A stretch of 64,000 bases of DNA, taken from Propionibacteriaceae bacterium (GTDB lineage Bacteria > Actinomycetota > Actinomycetes > Propionibacteriales > Propionibacteriaceae). The stretch covers positions 23,007 to 87,006 of the forward strand of contig JAITVK010000019.1 of the NCBI GenBank assembly GCA_031285845.1, written 5' to 3'. Shown here in pieces: positions 34,646 to 42,869 of this stretch. Positions within the stretch are counted from its first letter, which is position 1, and every line of letters starts with the position of its first letter. The notes under the pieces are model-generated. The model searched no databases. It saw only the letters and a program-made list of their open reading frames with translations, and had not been told where the DNA came from. A program made the translations under genes and the position numbers.

Positions 34646-35653
34646 TCAGGCGTAGTCATTGCTCATAGCGACACTCGGATCGACGGTCGAAGCCAGCAAT
34701 CCGACCGAGGTCATCGCTTCACTCATCGACCTCCACTGGGCCGGATCGAGGTCGGGTGAGATCGTGCCGTGACTGTCGCTGAACAATTGGGTCGTCGCCG
34801 GCAGGATCTTCTCGGCTGTGGTCACGGTCTCGCCGCGGAAGTTCGGAATGTAGTCGGCGGCGATCGTCAGAGTTGTGGTCGGATCTTTCGCGGCTGTCGT
34901 CATGCCCTGCCTCATGCCGTGGATCACGGCGGCGACAGTGTCGGGATGAGCCTTGGCGTACGCGGTGGTGGTGGCCAGGCAAATCGAGACCAGGTCGAGT
35001 TTCGGGTCTATCACGCGAATCGGAACCCCGGCCATCTCGAAACTGATGACATCGGAGTTGGAGAATCCGATCACGGCGTCGACTTTGCCGGTGGTCAAAG
35101 CCACCTGTTGGGTGTAGCCGATCTCCGAGATCGTCACGTCTTGGTCGGTCAGTCCGGCCTGTTTGAGGCCGATCAGCACGGCGAACCAGTTCTCGCCGAA
35201 ACGGCCGGGAATTCCGATGGTCTTGCCGCGCAGGTCGGCCATCGCGGTGATGTCCGAGTCGGCCGGGACGATCAGTCGGGACGGGTACTGGCTGTAGTAC
35301 GAGCCGATCGCTATGATGTCGACGCCTTGGCTGCGGGCCTGCAGGATCTCATCACCGCCGGCGACCACGAACTGTTCCTCCCCGGCGATCAGCGCAGTGA
35401 ACAACCCTTCGGAGGCGCCGTGGTGACGTAGCGTGATCGCAGCGTTGGCGTACGCCTTGTCATGGTCGGCGACATAGAACGGCGCGAACTGGATGTTGGG
35501 GATGTACGTCAGGCCGATTGTCGCTTCGTCGGGAGCGGAACTGGTCCCGGTGGCCGGTCCCGCTTGGCAGGCGGTCAGGCTGAAAGCGATGAGTCCGACG
35601 AGCAGTACGCCTGCGAGGCGTCGCACTCGTGTGAAGCGGTGTCGAACGGTCAT
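34646..35653 (-). CDS. NMT1/THI5-like substrate-binding lipoprotein, RibY-like
   Basis: 335 residues from ATG 35653. Lipoprotein signal with lipobox SLTAC (MTVRHRFTRVRRLAGVLLVGLIAFSLTAC). The mature part has the NMT1/THI5 fold signatures TIGLTYIPNIQFAPFYVADHDKAY and DLRGKTIGIPGRFGENW. Relatives bind thiamine precursors or, in RibXY systems, riboflavin-type ligands. Here an FMN riboswitch controls the unit, so a flavin precursor is the most likely substrate (inference). The frame is open far upstream, but that part is the shadow of the overlapping permease gene. The start overlaps the permease stop by four bases. Confidence 0.82.
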   Translation of the reverse strand: MTVRHRFTRVRRLAGVLLVGLIAFSLTACQAGPATGTSSAPDEATIGLTYIPNIQFAPFYVADHDKAYANAAITLRHHGASEGLFTALIAGEEQFVVAGGDEILQARSQGVDIIAIGSYYSQYPSRLIVPADSDITAMADLRGKTIGIPGRFGENWFAVLIGLKQAGLTDQDVTISEIGYTQQVALTTGKVDAVIGFSNSDVISFEMAGVPIRVIDPKLDLVSICLATTTAYAKAHPDTVAAVIHGMRQGMTTAAKDPTTTLTIAADYIPNFRGETVTTAEKILPATTQLFSDSHGTISPDLDPAQWRSMSEAMTSVGLLASTVDPSVAMSNDYA

Positions 35654-36468
35654 GGTGCGTCCTTTCGGTGGTGATGGGCTGATGAACTGGTCGTGGCGAC
35701 CGAGCCGAGGCCGAACCTTGACCAGCGCCGCTCGGCGAACGAGACAAAGGAATAGATGGTGGCCGCCACAGCGGCCAAAACGATGATGGTGGCGAACATC
35801 CCGGCGGTGTCGTTGGCGTTGCGCTGTGCGGTCAGCAGGGTCCCCAGGCCGGTTCCGCCCATCACCATCTCGCCAACGACGGCCCCGGTGACCGACAAGG
35901 TGAAGCCGTTGCGCACTCCGGCCAGGATGTTGTGCAGCGCCAGGGGCAGTTCCATGTAGATCAGCAGTGCGAACCATCCGGCTCCATCCAACTGGGCGGC
36001 GGCCAGAATCTCACGGTCGATGTGTCGGAAGCCGACCACGGCCGACACCAGGATGGGGAAGAACACCATCAAGGCGCACAACGCCACGATCGGACCGAGG
36101 CCGTACCCGATCCACAGGGCCAGCAATGGGGCGAGGGCGATGGCGGGGATGGCCTGAGTCGCGCCGAGGAAAGGCAGCACCGCGGCTGAGACCAGTCGGA
36201 CCCGGTAGATCAACACCGCCAGGGGCAGGGCGACAGCTGTGCCGACCACACTGCCGAGCAGAGATTCCGTCACGGTGACCCCGACGTAGCTCCACATGTC
36301 CGCCGGCTGGAAGATTCCGGCGTACAACTGAATGGCGACAGCGCCTGGCCCGGGCAGAAGGTAGCTCGGCATCGAACCGAGGGCGGTGGTGAGCCACCAA
36401 CCCGCCACAAGGATCACCCCAAGGCAGCAGGGCGCCACGATAGTGAGCCAGGAGCGGTGGTGTCGCAT
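35650..36468 (-). CDS. ABC permease under FMN-riboswitch control, RibX-like
   Basis: 272 residues from MRHHRSWLTIVAPCCLG, six or so helices, and the BPD_transp_1 coupling loop AAQLDGAGWFALLIYMELPLALHNILAGVRNGFTL. The family includes ThiX, SsuC and TauC permeases. It is the first gene after the FMN riboswitch, and its stop overlaps the start of the binding-protein gene. No ATPase gene follows or precedes it, so an ATPase must come from elsewhere. The chosen start is the first ATG near the first membrane helix; the frame continues upstream into the riboswitch leader without coding character. Confidence 0.82.
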   Translation of the reverse strand: MRHHRSWLTIVAPCCLGVILVAGWWLTTALGSMPSYLLPGPGAVAIQLYAGIFQPADMWSYVGVTVTESLLGSVVGTAVALPLAVLIYRVRLVSAAVLPFLGATQAIPAIALAPLLALWIGYGLGPIVALCALMVFFPILVSAVVGFRHIDREILAAAQLDGAGWFALLIYMELPLALHNILAGVRNGFTLSVTGAVVGEMVMGGTGLGTLLTAQRNANDTAGMFATIIVLAAVAATIYSFVSFAERRWSRFGLGSVATTSSSAHHHRKDAP

Positions 36469-36594
36469 GTGTGGGCCAATCCTGGAGCCTGGCGATCGAC
36501 CAGTGCGAGGCTCCTCATCCACACCAGTTCGGCCAACGCAGGGGTGGGGATGCGAGCAAAAGCCGCTGAAGGCGCACGCCAACAAGCGACTCGA

Positions 36595-36742
36595 CCATTC
36601 CTCCCATCCAGACTGTCACTGTCGGTTCTGGAATTTCACCAGATCGGCCCTCGGGCGTACGCCTTCGGGTTCGCGGACTTGGGGCGGCCTATGTCAGGGG
36701 CCCATCACCGCCGGTTCGGAATCACACCGACCCCGGAATTGG
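36595..36742 (-). promoter_or_regulatory. FMN riboswitch (RFN element)
   Basis: The minus strand carries, in order, GGGGTCGGTG, ATTCCGAACCGGCGGT, AGTCCGCGA, GATCTGGTGAAATTCCAGA, ACCGACAGT and CAGTCTGGATGGGAG, the near-invariant blocks of RFN elements. The P1 helix closes between 36735-36742 and 36595-36601 with one bulged base. It lies 127 bases upstream of the permease start, on the same strand, directly behind purU. In known cases FMN binding lowers expression of downstream riboflavin synthesis or transport genes. The expression platform is not obvious by eye. Confidence 0.95.
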
Positions 36743-36773
36743 TGCCACCAGCCTACCATCTGTGTCGGTGAGA

Positions 36774-37619
36774 TTAATCGAATACTACGGTGCGCACGCC
36801 ATCGAGGAGGACACGGTGCTGGGCGAACAGTTTCACCGCCCGGGTCAAAGTCACCGATTCGACGTCTTCCCCCATCTCACGCAGATCGGCCACGGATTTG
36901 GAGTGATCGACCCGAACCACGGACTGGTCGATGATCGGGCCCTCATCCAAGTCGGCGGTGACGAAATGGGCGGTGGCCCCGATTAGTTTGACGCCACGGC
37001 TGCGGGCTTGACGGTACGGGTTGGCGCCTTTGAAACCGGGTAGGAACGAATGGTGGATGTTGATGGCTCTGCTGCCCAACCAGTCGCACAGCTCGCTGGA
37101 CAGGATTTGCATGTAACGGGCCAAGACCACCAGTTCGATGTCGTGGTCTTCCACGATCTGACGCACGCGGTCCTCGAACTGTGCCTTGGTCGCCGCCGCC
37201 ACGGCCCGGGATTCAAACTTCACTTGGTGGAATCGCGCCAGCGGCGCCAAGTCGGGGTGGTTGCTCAGAACCAAGGGGACCGTGATCGGCAAAGTTCCGG
37301 TTCGTGCGTGGGTCAGCAGCGCGTTGAGGCAGTGTCCGGCGGTGGACACCAGGATCAACGTGCGCATCCGCCGTCCGACCTCGTCGACCTGCACCGATCC
37401 GCCGAACCGGCGTGCGACAGCGTCCAGCGCACGAGCCAGTTCGTCGGGGCGAAGCGCTGACTCGACCTGGATGCGCATGAAGAATGTGCCGGTGTCGGGC
37501 GACGAATACTGTTGCGACTCGGTGATGTTGCCCTTCATCGACACGATCGCCCCGCTGATGGCATAGACGATTCCGGGCCGGTCGGGACAGATGAATGTGA
37601 CGACACAGTGGTTGGTCAT
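36774..37619 (-). CDS. purU: Formyltetrahydrofolate deformylase
   Basis: 281 residues. Hydrolyses 10-formyl-THF to formate and THF, feeding formate to purine synthesis or balancing the one-carbon pool. An N-terminal ACT domain (VTFICPDRPGIVYAISGAIVSMKGNITESQQY) is followed by the formyltransferase-like domain with ARYMQILSS, NIHHSFLPGFKGANPYRQA and GATAHFVTADLDEGPII, which contain the active-site Asn, His and Asp. Length is normal. Confidence 0.95.
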   Translation of the reverse strand: MTNHCVVTFICPDRPGIVYAISGAIVSMKGNITESQQYSSPDTGTFFMRIQVESALRPDELARALDAVARRFGGSVQVDEVGRRMRTLILVSTAGHCLNALLTHARTGTLPITVPLVLSNHPDLAPLARFHQVKFESRAVAAATKAQFEDRVRQIVEDHDIELVVLARYMQILSSELCDWLGSRAINIHHSFLPGFKGANPYRQARSRGVKLIGATAHFVTADLDEGPIIDQSVVRVDHSKSVADLREMGEDVESVTLTRAVKLFAQHRVLLDGVRTVVFD

Positions 37620-37952
37620 GGGTCGATCTTAGGGGGTACGCTCCGATGCAACCACGGACCTGGCTGTCGTGGGCGCAGGTCGGGGGTCGCGCTGTGCCTG
37701 ATGGGTCGTCAGATCCAGGTGGGCGGCCTTGTGTGGCTGGCGTGCACCAGTGTGCGCCGGAGGGAACCTGGATGGCCGAGACGGAGGAATCGACGACGGC
37801 GCGTACACCTGTGCCGCGGGGGAGGAACGCGGGCGCCCGCGATCGGTGCCGCGCTCATCGCGGACACCTGAGTCGGTCCGGGAGGAACCCCGGCGGTGGC
37901 GGCGAGCGGCGAGAGTCGGTCTAGTATCCTTGAGCGGGTAGAAAGGGAAGTT
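37620..37952. other. Divergent intergenic region between purU and ffh
   Basis: 333 bases. Several open frames exist, but none shows protein-like composition. A possible extended -10 (TCTAGTATCCT at about 37919) precedes the ffh Shine-Dalgarno GAAAGGGAAG. Nothing else is recognised. Confidence 0.35.
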
Positions 37953-39533
37953 ATGTTCGACACCTTGCAAGATCGGTTGTCCTCGGCGCTGCGGAACCTG
38001 CGGGGGAAGGGCCGGCTGTCAGACGCGGACATCGATGCGACTCTGGGTCAGATTCGAATCGCTTTGTTGGAGGCCGACGTCAACCTCGACGTCGTCAAGT
38101 CGTTCATCGCGGCTGTGCGCGAGCAAGCCAAGGATGTGGAGTTGTCGCGGGCGATCAACCCTGCTCAGCAGATCGTCAAGATCGTTCACGCCGAGTTGGT
38201 GGAGATCCTGGGTGGGCACACTCGCAATCTGCAGTTCGCCAAGAACCCGCCCACAGTCATCATGCTCGCCGGCCTGCAAGGCGCTGGCAAAACCACATTG
38301 GCCGGAAAGCTTGGCCGATGGCTGAGAGAGAAGGGCAACTCGCCGCTGCTGGTCGCCGCTGACTTGCAACGACCGAACGCTGTCACTCAGTTGCAGGTCG
38401 TCGGACGACAGGCCAAAGTCGCGGTCTATGCTCCGCAGCCGGGCAACGGTGTCGGCGACCCGGTCGAGGTGGCCAGGGCGAGTCTGGACATCGCCAAACG
38501 GCATCTGCACGATGTGGTGATCGTCGACACGGCCGGTCGCCTCGGCGTCGACGAGGTGATGTTGCAGCAGGCGGCTGACATCAAAGCGGCGATCTCGCCG
38601 ACCGAGACACTGTTCGTGGTCGACGCCATGATCGGTCAAGACGCGGTCAACACCGCCCGATCCTTTGCTGACAAGGTCGGATTCGACGGGGTTGTGCTTT
38701 CCAAGCTGGACGGTGACGCTCGCGGCGGCGCCGCCTTGTCGATCGCCACCGTCACCGGTGCGCCGATCATGTTCGCGTCCACCGGCGAAAAGTTGGGCGA
38801 CTTCGAGGTCTTCCACCCTGATCGGATGGCCGGGCGCATTCTCGACATGGGCGACGTCTTGACCTTGATCGAGCAAGCTGAGCGCCACTTCGATCGCCAG
38901 GAAGCCGCTCAGACGGCCAGCAAGATCCTTGGCGGAGGCAACAGTTTCACTCTGCAGGATTTCCTCACCCAGATGCAGGCCGTACGTCGGATGGGGCCGA
39001 TCGGCAAACTGATGGGAATGCTGCCGGGCATGGGACAGATGTCGGATCAGTTGGCGCAGGTCGACGACAAGCAGATCGACCGGATCGAAGCGATCATCTA
39101 CTCGATGACGCCCAAGGAACGAGCCGATGTCTCCATTCTCAATGGTTCACGTCGGGCACGGATCGCTCGTGGAGCCGGTGTCGAAGTGTCGGAAGTCAAC
39201 GGCTTGGTCAACCGTTTCGTCGAAGCGCGCAAGATGATGGCCCAACTGGGGTCGGGAATGATGGGTGGCCCAGGAGCTGGCATGCCTGGTGCCGGCTCGA
39301 TGGGCGGCTTCCCGTCGATGCGGCGTGGCAAACAGGCGGCCAAGAAAAAGAAGGTTGGCTCCAAGGTGTCCGGCAATCCGGCCAAACGGGCGGGAGCGAC
39401 CGCGCCGCAGGCCCCGCCGACTGATCCAACCGCCGCCTTCGGAGCAGCGGGCTTGTCGGCTCAGGATCTGGAGAGGCAGATGCAAGACTTCCAGCTGCCT
39501 GATGACATCGCTCGGATGCTGGGCAAACAGTGA
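37953..39533 (+). CDS. ffh: Signal recognition particle GTPase Ffh
   Basis: 526 residues. Binds signal peptides of nascent membrane and secreted proteins and targets ribosomes to the translocon. N domain (MFDTLQDRLSSALRNLRGKG), G domain with P-loop GLQGAGKTT at 107-115, DTAGRLGVD and TKLDG-like SKLDGDARGGAALS. The methionine-rich M domain runs from about 330, and the C-tail contains MMGGPGAGMPGAGSMGG. The longer upstream frame is rejected because the N domain starts at this ATG, which follows a good Shine-Dalgarno. Confidence 0.97.
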   Translation: MFDTLQDRLSSALRNLRGKGRLSDADIDATLGQIRIALLEADVNLDVVKSFIAAVREQAKDVELSRAINPAQQIVKIVHAELVEILGGHTRNLQFAKNPPTVIMLAGLQGAGKTTLAGKLGRWLREKGNSPLLVAADLQRPNAVTQLQVVGRQAKVAVYAPQPGNGVGDPVEVARASLDIAKRHLHDVVIVDTAGRLGVDEVMLQQAADIKAAISPTETLFVVDAMIGQDAVNTARSFADKVGFDGVVLSKLDGDARGGAALSIATVTGAPIMFASTGEKLGDFEVFHPDRMAGRILDMGDVLTLIEQAERHFDRQEAAQTASKILGGGNSFTLQDFLTQMQAVRRMGPIGKLMGMLPGMGQMSDQLAQVDDKQIDRIEAIIYSMTPKERADVSILNGSRRARIARGAGVEVSEVNGLVNRFVEARKMMAQLGSGMMGGPGAGMPGAGSMGGFPSMRRGKQAAKKKKVGSKVSGNPAKRAGATAPQAPPTDPTAAFGAAGLSAQDLERQMQDFQLPDDIARMLGKQ

Positions 39534-40669
39534 CCCTGTCACCCTCGTCGTCCCGGCCCGGTTCGCCGAATTCAGGCCGGGTGCGTGGTGGCGCGGTTGT
39601 GCACCTCAATGGCGTCGTCCTGCCGGATCGTCAGCCTCGGGATCTGTGGGTCGTCGATGGGCAGGTGACGTACGAGCCGGTGGCCCACGCCGAGACCGTG
39701 ATCCGTGACGGCTGGATCCTCCCGGGGCTGGTGGACGCCCACTGTCATGTCGGTCTGGCCAGCGGCGGCGCAGTGGATCGAGCCACCGCCGAGGCGCAGG
39801 CTCGGGCTGATCTGGCCAGCGGAGTCACCTTGATCCGCGACGCCGGGTCGCCGATCGACACTCATTGGCTCGACGATGAGCCGGGATTCCCCCGCATTGT
39901 GCGCGCGGGCCGTCACATCGCGGCCCCGAGGCGTTACCTACGCGGCTTCGCGGTCGAAGTCGCCCCCGAGGATTTGGTGGAGGAAGTGGTGCGTCAAGGG
40001 CGTGCTGGTGACGGCTGGGTCAAGCTGGTGGGGGATTGGATCGACCGCGAAGAAGGCGATTTGGCGCCGTTGTGGCCGCGTCAGATCGCGCAGGCTGCGA
40101 TCGAGGCCGCCCACAGAATCGGGGTCCGCGTCACCGCCCATTGTTTCGGTGAGCAGTCGGTGAGCGAGCTGGTCGATGCGGGCATCGACGGAATCGAGCA
40201 CGGTTGCGGGGCGGATGAGTCCACCATCGAGCAGATGGCGCGCCGCCAGGTGGCGCTGGTTCCGACGCTGGACAATCTGAAGATCTTTCCCGGGATCGCC
40301 GATCAGGCCGAGTCGAAATACCCGGTGTACGCCGCGCACATGCGACACCTGTACGGCCGTCGTACGGAAGTTGTACGGATGGCGGTGGAGGCCGGGGTGT
40401 CGGTGTACGCCGGAACTGATGCCGGGGGGACTCGGGCGCACGGGACGATCCTCGGTGAGATCGAGGCGTTGGCTGAAGTCGGTGGTGCCGAGTTGGCTCT
40501 GGGCGCGGCCTCGTGGAGGGCGCGTCGCTGGTTGGGGTTCCCCGGGCTCGATGAAGGCGCGGCAGCGGACCTGGTGGCTGTCCGGTTCGACCCGCGGATC
40601 GATCCGCGAGTGTTGGCGCAGCCGAGCCTGATCATGGTGGGTGGCCGGATCTGCCGAACCGACGGGTGA
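39530..40669 (+). CDS. Metal-dependent amidohydrolase (imidazolonepropionase-like)
   Basis: 379 residues starting at a GTG that overlaps the ffh stop (GTGA). The metal-binding HxH is in GLVDAHCHV (His71, His73). VKLVGDW likely supplies the bridging Lys region; VTAHCFGEQSV and DGIEHGCG supply the later His ligands, and YAGTDAGG the Asp. Members hydrolyse amide or ester bonds in peptides and cyclic substrates; the substrate here is unknown. Relatives are commonly found directly after ffh in actinobacteria. Confidence 0.85.
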   Translation: MTLSPSSSRPGSPNSGRVRGGAVVHLNGVVLPDRQPRDLWVVDGQVTYEPVAHAETVIRDGWILPGLVDAHCHVGLASGGAVDRATAEAQARADLASGVTLIRDAGSPIDTHWLDDEPGFPRIVRAGRHIAAPRRYLRGFAVEVAPEDLVEEVVRQGRAGDGWVKLVGDWIDREEGDLAPLWPRQIAQAAIEAAHRIGVRVTAHCFGEQSVSELVDAGIDGIEHGCGADESTIEQMARRQVALVPTLDNLKIFPGIADQAESKYPVYAAHMRHLYGRRTEVVRMAVEAGVSVYAGTDAGGTRAHGTILGEIEALAEVGGAELALGAASWRARRWLGFPGLDEGAAADLVAVRFDPRIDPRVLAQPSLIMVGGRICRTDG

Positions 40670-40903
40670 GGCGATCGAGCGTCAGCCCGCGCCTCAACCG
40701 GGGCGGCGAGGTGGTGTTGGCGCTGGGGATTCGTCACTAGCGCAGATCCGGGACTCCAACACTGCGGCGAGCTGACTCGCGGTCGGTCCTCCCGCTGATT
40801 CTCCGCCGGGCGAGTGGGCGACCGATCCCTTGATGACCGCAGTTGTCTCAAAATATGGATGCCACTTGCCGAGGCCTCGGATGATCACGGTACAGTCATC
40901 ACC

Positions 40904-40936
40904 ATGCATACGACGCGCACCTGGTGGCCCGCCTGA
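40904..40936 (+). CDS. trp-type leader peptide MHTTRTWWPA
   Basis: An 11-codon frame (ATG 40904, TGA 40934-40936) encoding ten residues with tandem Trp codons at 40922-40927, directly before a set of mutually exclusive hairpins. This is the layout of classical trp attenuators. The Shine-Dalgarno is weak (no AGGAGG upstream). It precedes trpX, a predicted tryptophan-binding protein gene, so the ribosome would sense charged tRNA-Trp. Confidence 0.88.
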   Translation: MHTTRTWWPA

Positions 40937-40990
40937 CCGGCGGTTCGTTTGTTGTGCTCACACCCACCGCCTGATGTAGGCGGTTTTTTT
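40929..40990 (+). promoter_or_regulatory. Transcription attenuator upstream of trpX
   Basis: Segment 1 (ccgcc, 40929-40933) overlaps the last leader codons and can pair with segment 2 (ggcgg, 40939-40943). Segment 2 extended (ggcggt, 40939-40944) can instead pair with segment 3 (accgcc, 40966-40971). Segment 3 (accgcct, 40966-40972) pairs with segment 4 (aggcggt, 40978-40984), followed by a run of Ts: the terminator. A ribosome stalled at the Trp codons would mask segment 1, allow 2:3 pairing and prevent termination. This is the mechanism known for trp leaders, here inferred for an importer gene. Confidence 0.87.
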
Positions 40991-41025
40991 GTGCGCTGCG
41001 TCAGGCCATCATCAAGGAGAATCAC

Positions 41026-42039
41026 ATGAATATCACGATGGCAAAAGCTGGCGCGACCAGCCTGGTTCTGGCCTCAATCGTCGCGTTGAGCGCCTGCGGC
41101 GGGCCCCAAACTTCGGCGAATCCGTCGACCTCGATCAGCGCAGCCCTGCGCGTCGGCGTCGCCCAGATCATCTCGCATCCGTCCCTGGATGCGATTCGGA
41201 ACGGGTTCGAGAACTGTCTAGCCGATCTCGGGCACACTGACGTGGTCTATGACGAACAGAACCCACAAGGTGATCAGGCGGCGCTGACCAGCATCGCCAA
41301 CAATTTCACCAGCTCTGACCTGGATCTGGTCGTGGCGATCACCACTCCGGTGGCGCAGGCGATGGCCCAAGCCATCACCGATCGTCCGATCGTGTTCGCC
41401 GGTGTCACCGATCCCGTTGCCGCCGGCCTGGTCGACTCGTTCGCCAAGCCCGGCTCCAACTTGACCGGAACCTCGGATTATCCCCCAATCGACGCTCAGA
41501 TGCAGCTGATCCGGGACATCAAGCCAGAGGTGAAGGCGATCGGTGTGGTCTATTCCTCGTCAGAGGTCAACGCCGAGGTGCAGCTAGATCTGGCCAAGCA
41601 GGCGGCCGCGAAGCTCGGGCTGGAGGTGAAAGCCGCCGCGGTGACCAACGGTTCCGAGGTTCAGCAGGCGGCCGCCTCGTTGGCCGGGGTCGACGCCTTC
41701 TACGTCGGCAACGACAACGCGGTGGTCGCCGCGATCGAGGGACTGGTGCAAGCGGCGGAGCAGCAGAAGGTCCCGGTGATCACCGCCGACCCGGATTCGG
41801 TCGGGCGTGGCGCGACCGCCTCGTACGCCGTCAATCAAACTCAGATGGGCTGTCAGGCGGCCAAAATGGCCGACGCCATCCTCAAAGGTGCTGATCCGGT
41901 CGACCTGGCGGTGGTGAAGATGGCCGATCTGGCCGACGCCTTGGTTCTGACGATCAATCCGTCGGCGGCGAGCCGTCAAGGGGTCACGATCCCGGAGTCT
42001 GTGTCGTCTCGGGCTGGTGTCGAGGTGGTCGGCGACTGA
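41026..42039 (+). CDS. trpX: TrpX-like tryptophan ABC transporter substrate-binding lipoprotein
   Basis: 337 residues. A lipoprotein signal (SLVLASIVALSACGG) precedes a Peripla_BP_4/ABC_sub_bind domain: RVGVAQIISHPSLDAIRNGFENCLAD, DLVVAITTPVAQAM, PIVFAGVTDPVAAGLV. The last matches the TrpX family signature. AAGGAG lies six bases before the ATG. The Trp-Trp attenuator directly upstream supports tryptophan, or an aromatic relative, as the substrate. The cognate permease and ATPase genes lie immediately downstream but on the opposite strand, converging with a 14-base gap. Confidence 0.88.
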   Translation: MNITMAKAGATSLVLASIVALSACGGPQTSANPSTSISAALRVGVAQIISHPSLDAIRNGFENCLADLGHTDVVYDEQNPQGDQAALTSIANNFTSSDLDLVVAITTPVAQAMAQAITDRPIVFAGVTDPVAAGLVDSFAKPGSNLTGTSDYPPIDAQMQLIRDIKPEVKAIGVVYSSSEVNAEVQLDLAKQAAAKLGLEVKAAAVTNGSEVQQAAASLAGVDAFYVGNDNAVVAAIEGLVQAAEQQKVPVITADPDSVGRGATASYAVNQTQMGCQAAKMADAILKGADPVDLAVVKMADLADALVLTINPSAASRQGVTIPESVSSRAGVEVVGD

Positions 42040-42053
42040 CATCAGGGACGAGT

Positions 42054-42869
42054 TCAGGCCAGCAGGCTGCGGTCGGACGCCTGCTGGCCGGTTCGTTCGG
42101 CGAACTGAGCCAACAACTCATCGACACTGGCGTCTGCTTTGGTTTGGCCGCTCAACTCCAGTTGGATGCGTCCCTCGTGCATGAGAACCAGGCGGTTGCC
42201 TAGACGCAGCGCCTGATCCATGTTGTGGGTCACCATCAGAGTGGTCAGGTGATGTGAGGCGACTTCCTGACGTGTGATGCGGGTGATGAGTTCGGCCCGA
42301 GCTGGATCCAAAGCGGCGGTGTGCTCGTCGAGCAGCAGGATCGACGGACGCGAGAAAACGGCCATGATCAGCGACAACGCTTGGCGCTGGCCCCCTGATA
42401 GATAGCCCACCTTGGTCGTCAGTCGGTCTTCCAAACCCAAACCCATGACGGACAGTTCCTCCCGGAAGTGTTCGCGCTTGGGCCGGCTGACCGCGCGGCC
42501 CAATCCTCGACGACGTCCACGGTACGCCGCGACCGCCATATTCTCTTCGACGGTGAGATCAGCGGCCGTACCTGCCATGGGGTCTTGGAACACCCGGCCG
42601 ACATGACGGGCCTTGGCTTGCTCGGTCCATCCGGTGACATCGATCCCGTCGATCGACAAGCGCCCCTTGTCAGGACGGTAGACTCCTGCCACGACCGACA
42701 ACAAGGTGGATTTTCCAGCGCCGTTGGAACCGATGACGGTCACGAAGTCGCCATCGGCCAGACTCAGACAGAAGTCGTCCAGCGCCACGCGTTCGTTGAC
42801 CGAGTACGGGAAGAAGGTCTTCGTGACGTGGCTCAATTCCAGTTTGGCTGGCGTGACGTCCGGACTCAT
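42054..42869 (-). CDS. trpZ: TrpZ-like ABC transporter ATPase
   Basis: 271 residues. Walker A GSNGAGKST at 47-55, signature YLSGGQRQALSLIMA, and Walker B SILLLDEHTAALDPA. The large open frame continues far upstream, but that part is the shadow of the permease gene. ATG 42869 overlaps the permease stop by four bases and starts the conserved LELSHVTKTFFP. It powers the importer with TrpX and TrpY. Confidence 0.88.
   Translation of the reverse strand: MSPDVTPAKLELSHVTKTFFPYSVNERVALDDFCLSLADGDFVTVIGSNGAGKSTLLSVVAGVYRPDKGRLSIDGIDVTGWTEQAKARHVGRVFQDPMAGTAADLTVEENMAVAAYRGRRRGLGRAVSRPKREHFREELSVMGLGLEDRLTTKVGYLSGGQRQALSLIMAVFSRPSILLLDEHTAALDPARAELITRITRQEVASHHLTTLMVTHNMDQALRLGNRLVLMHEGRIQLELSGQTKADASVDELLAQFAERTGQQASDRSLLA

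Noticed and set aside
36595..36742. TPP (thiamine) riboswitch, suggested by the NMT1/THI5-like gene
   Set aside because: The conserved blocks match RFN (FMN) and the CUGAGA/thi-box pattern of TPP riboswitches is absent.
40966..40990. Plain terminator of the amidohydrolase gene
   Set aside because: It lies about 300 bases from that gene and directly behind a Trp-Trp leader peptide with competing pairings, so attenuation explains it better.
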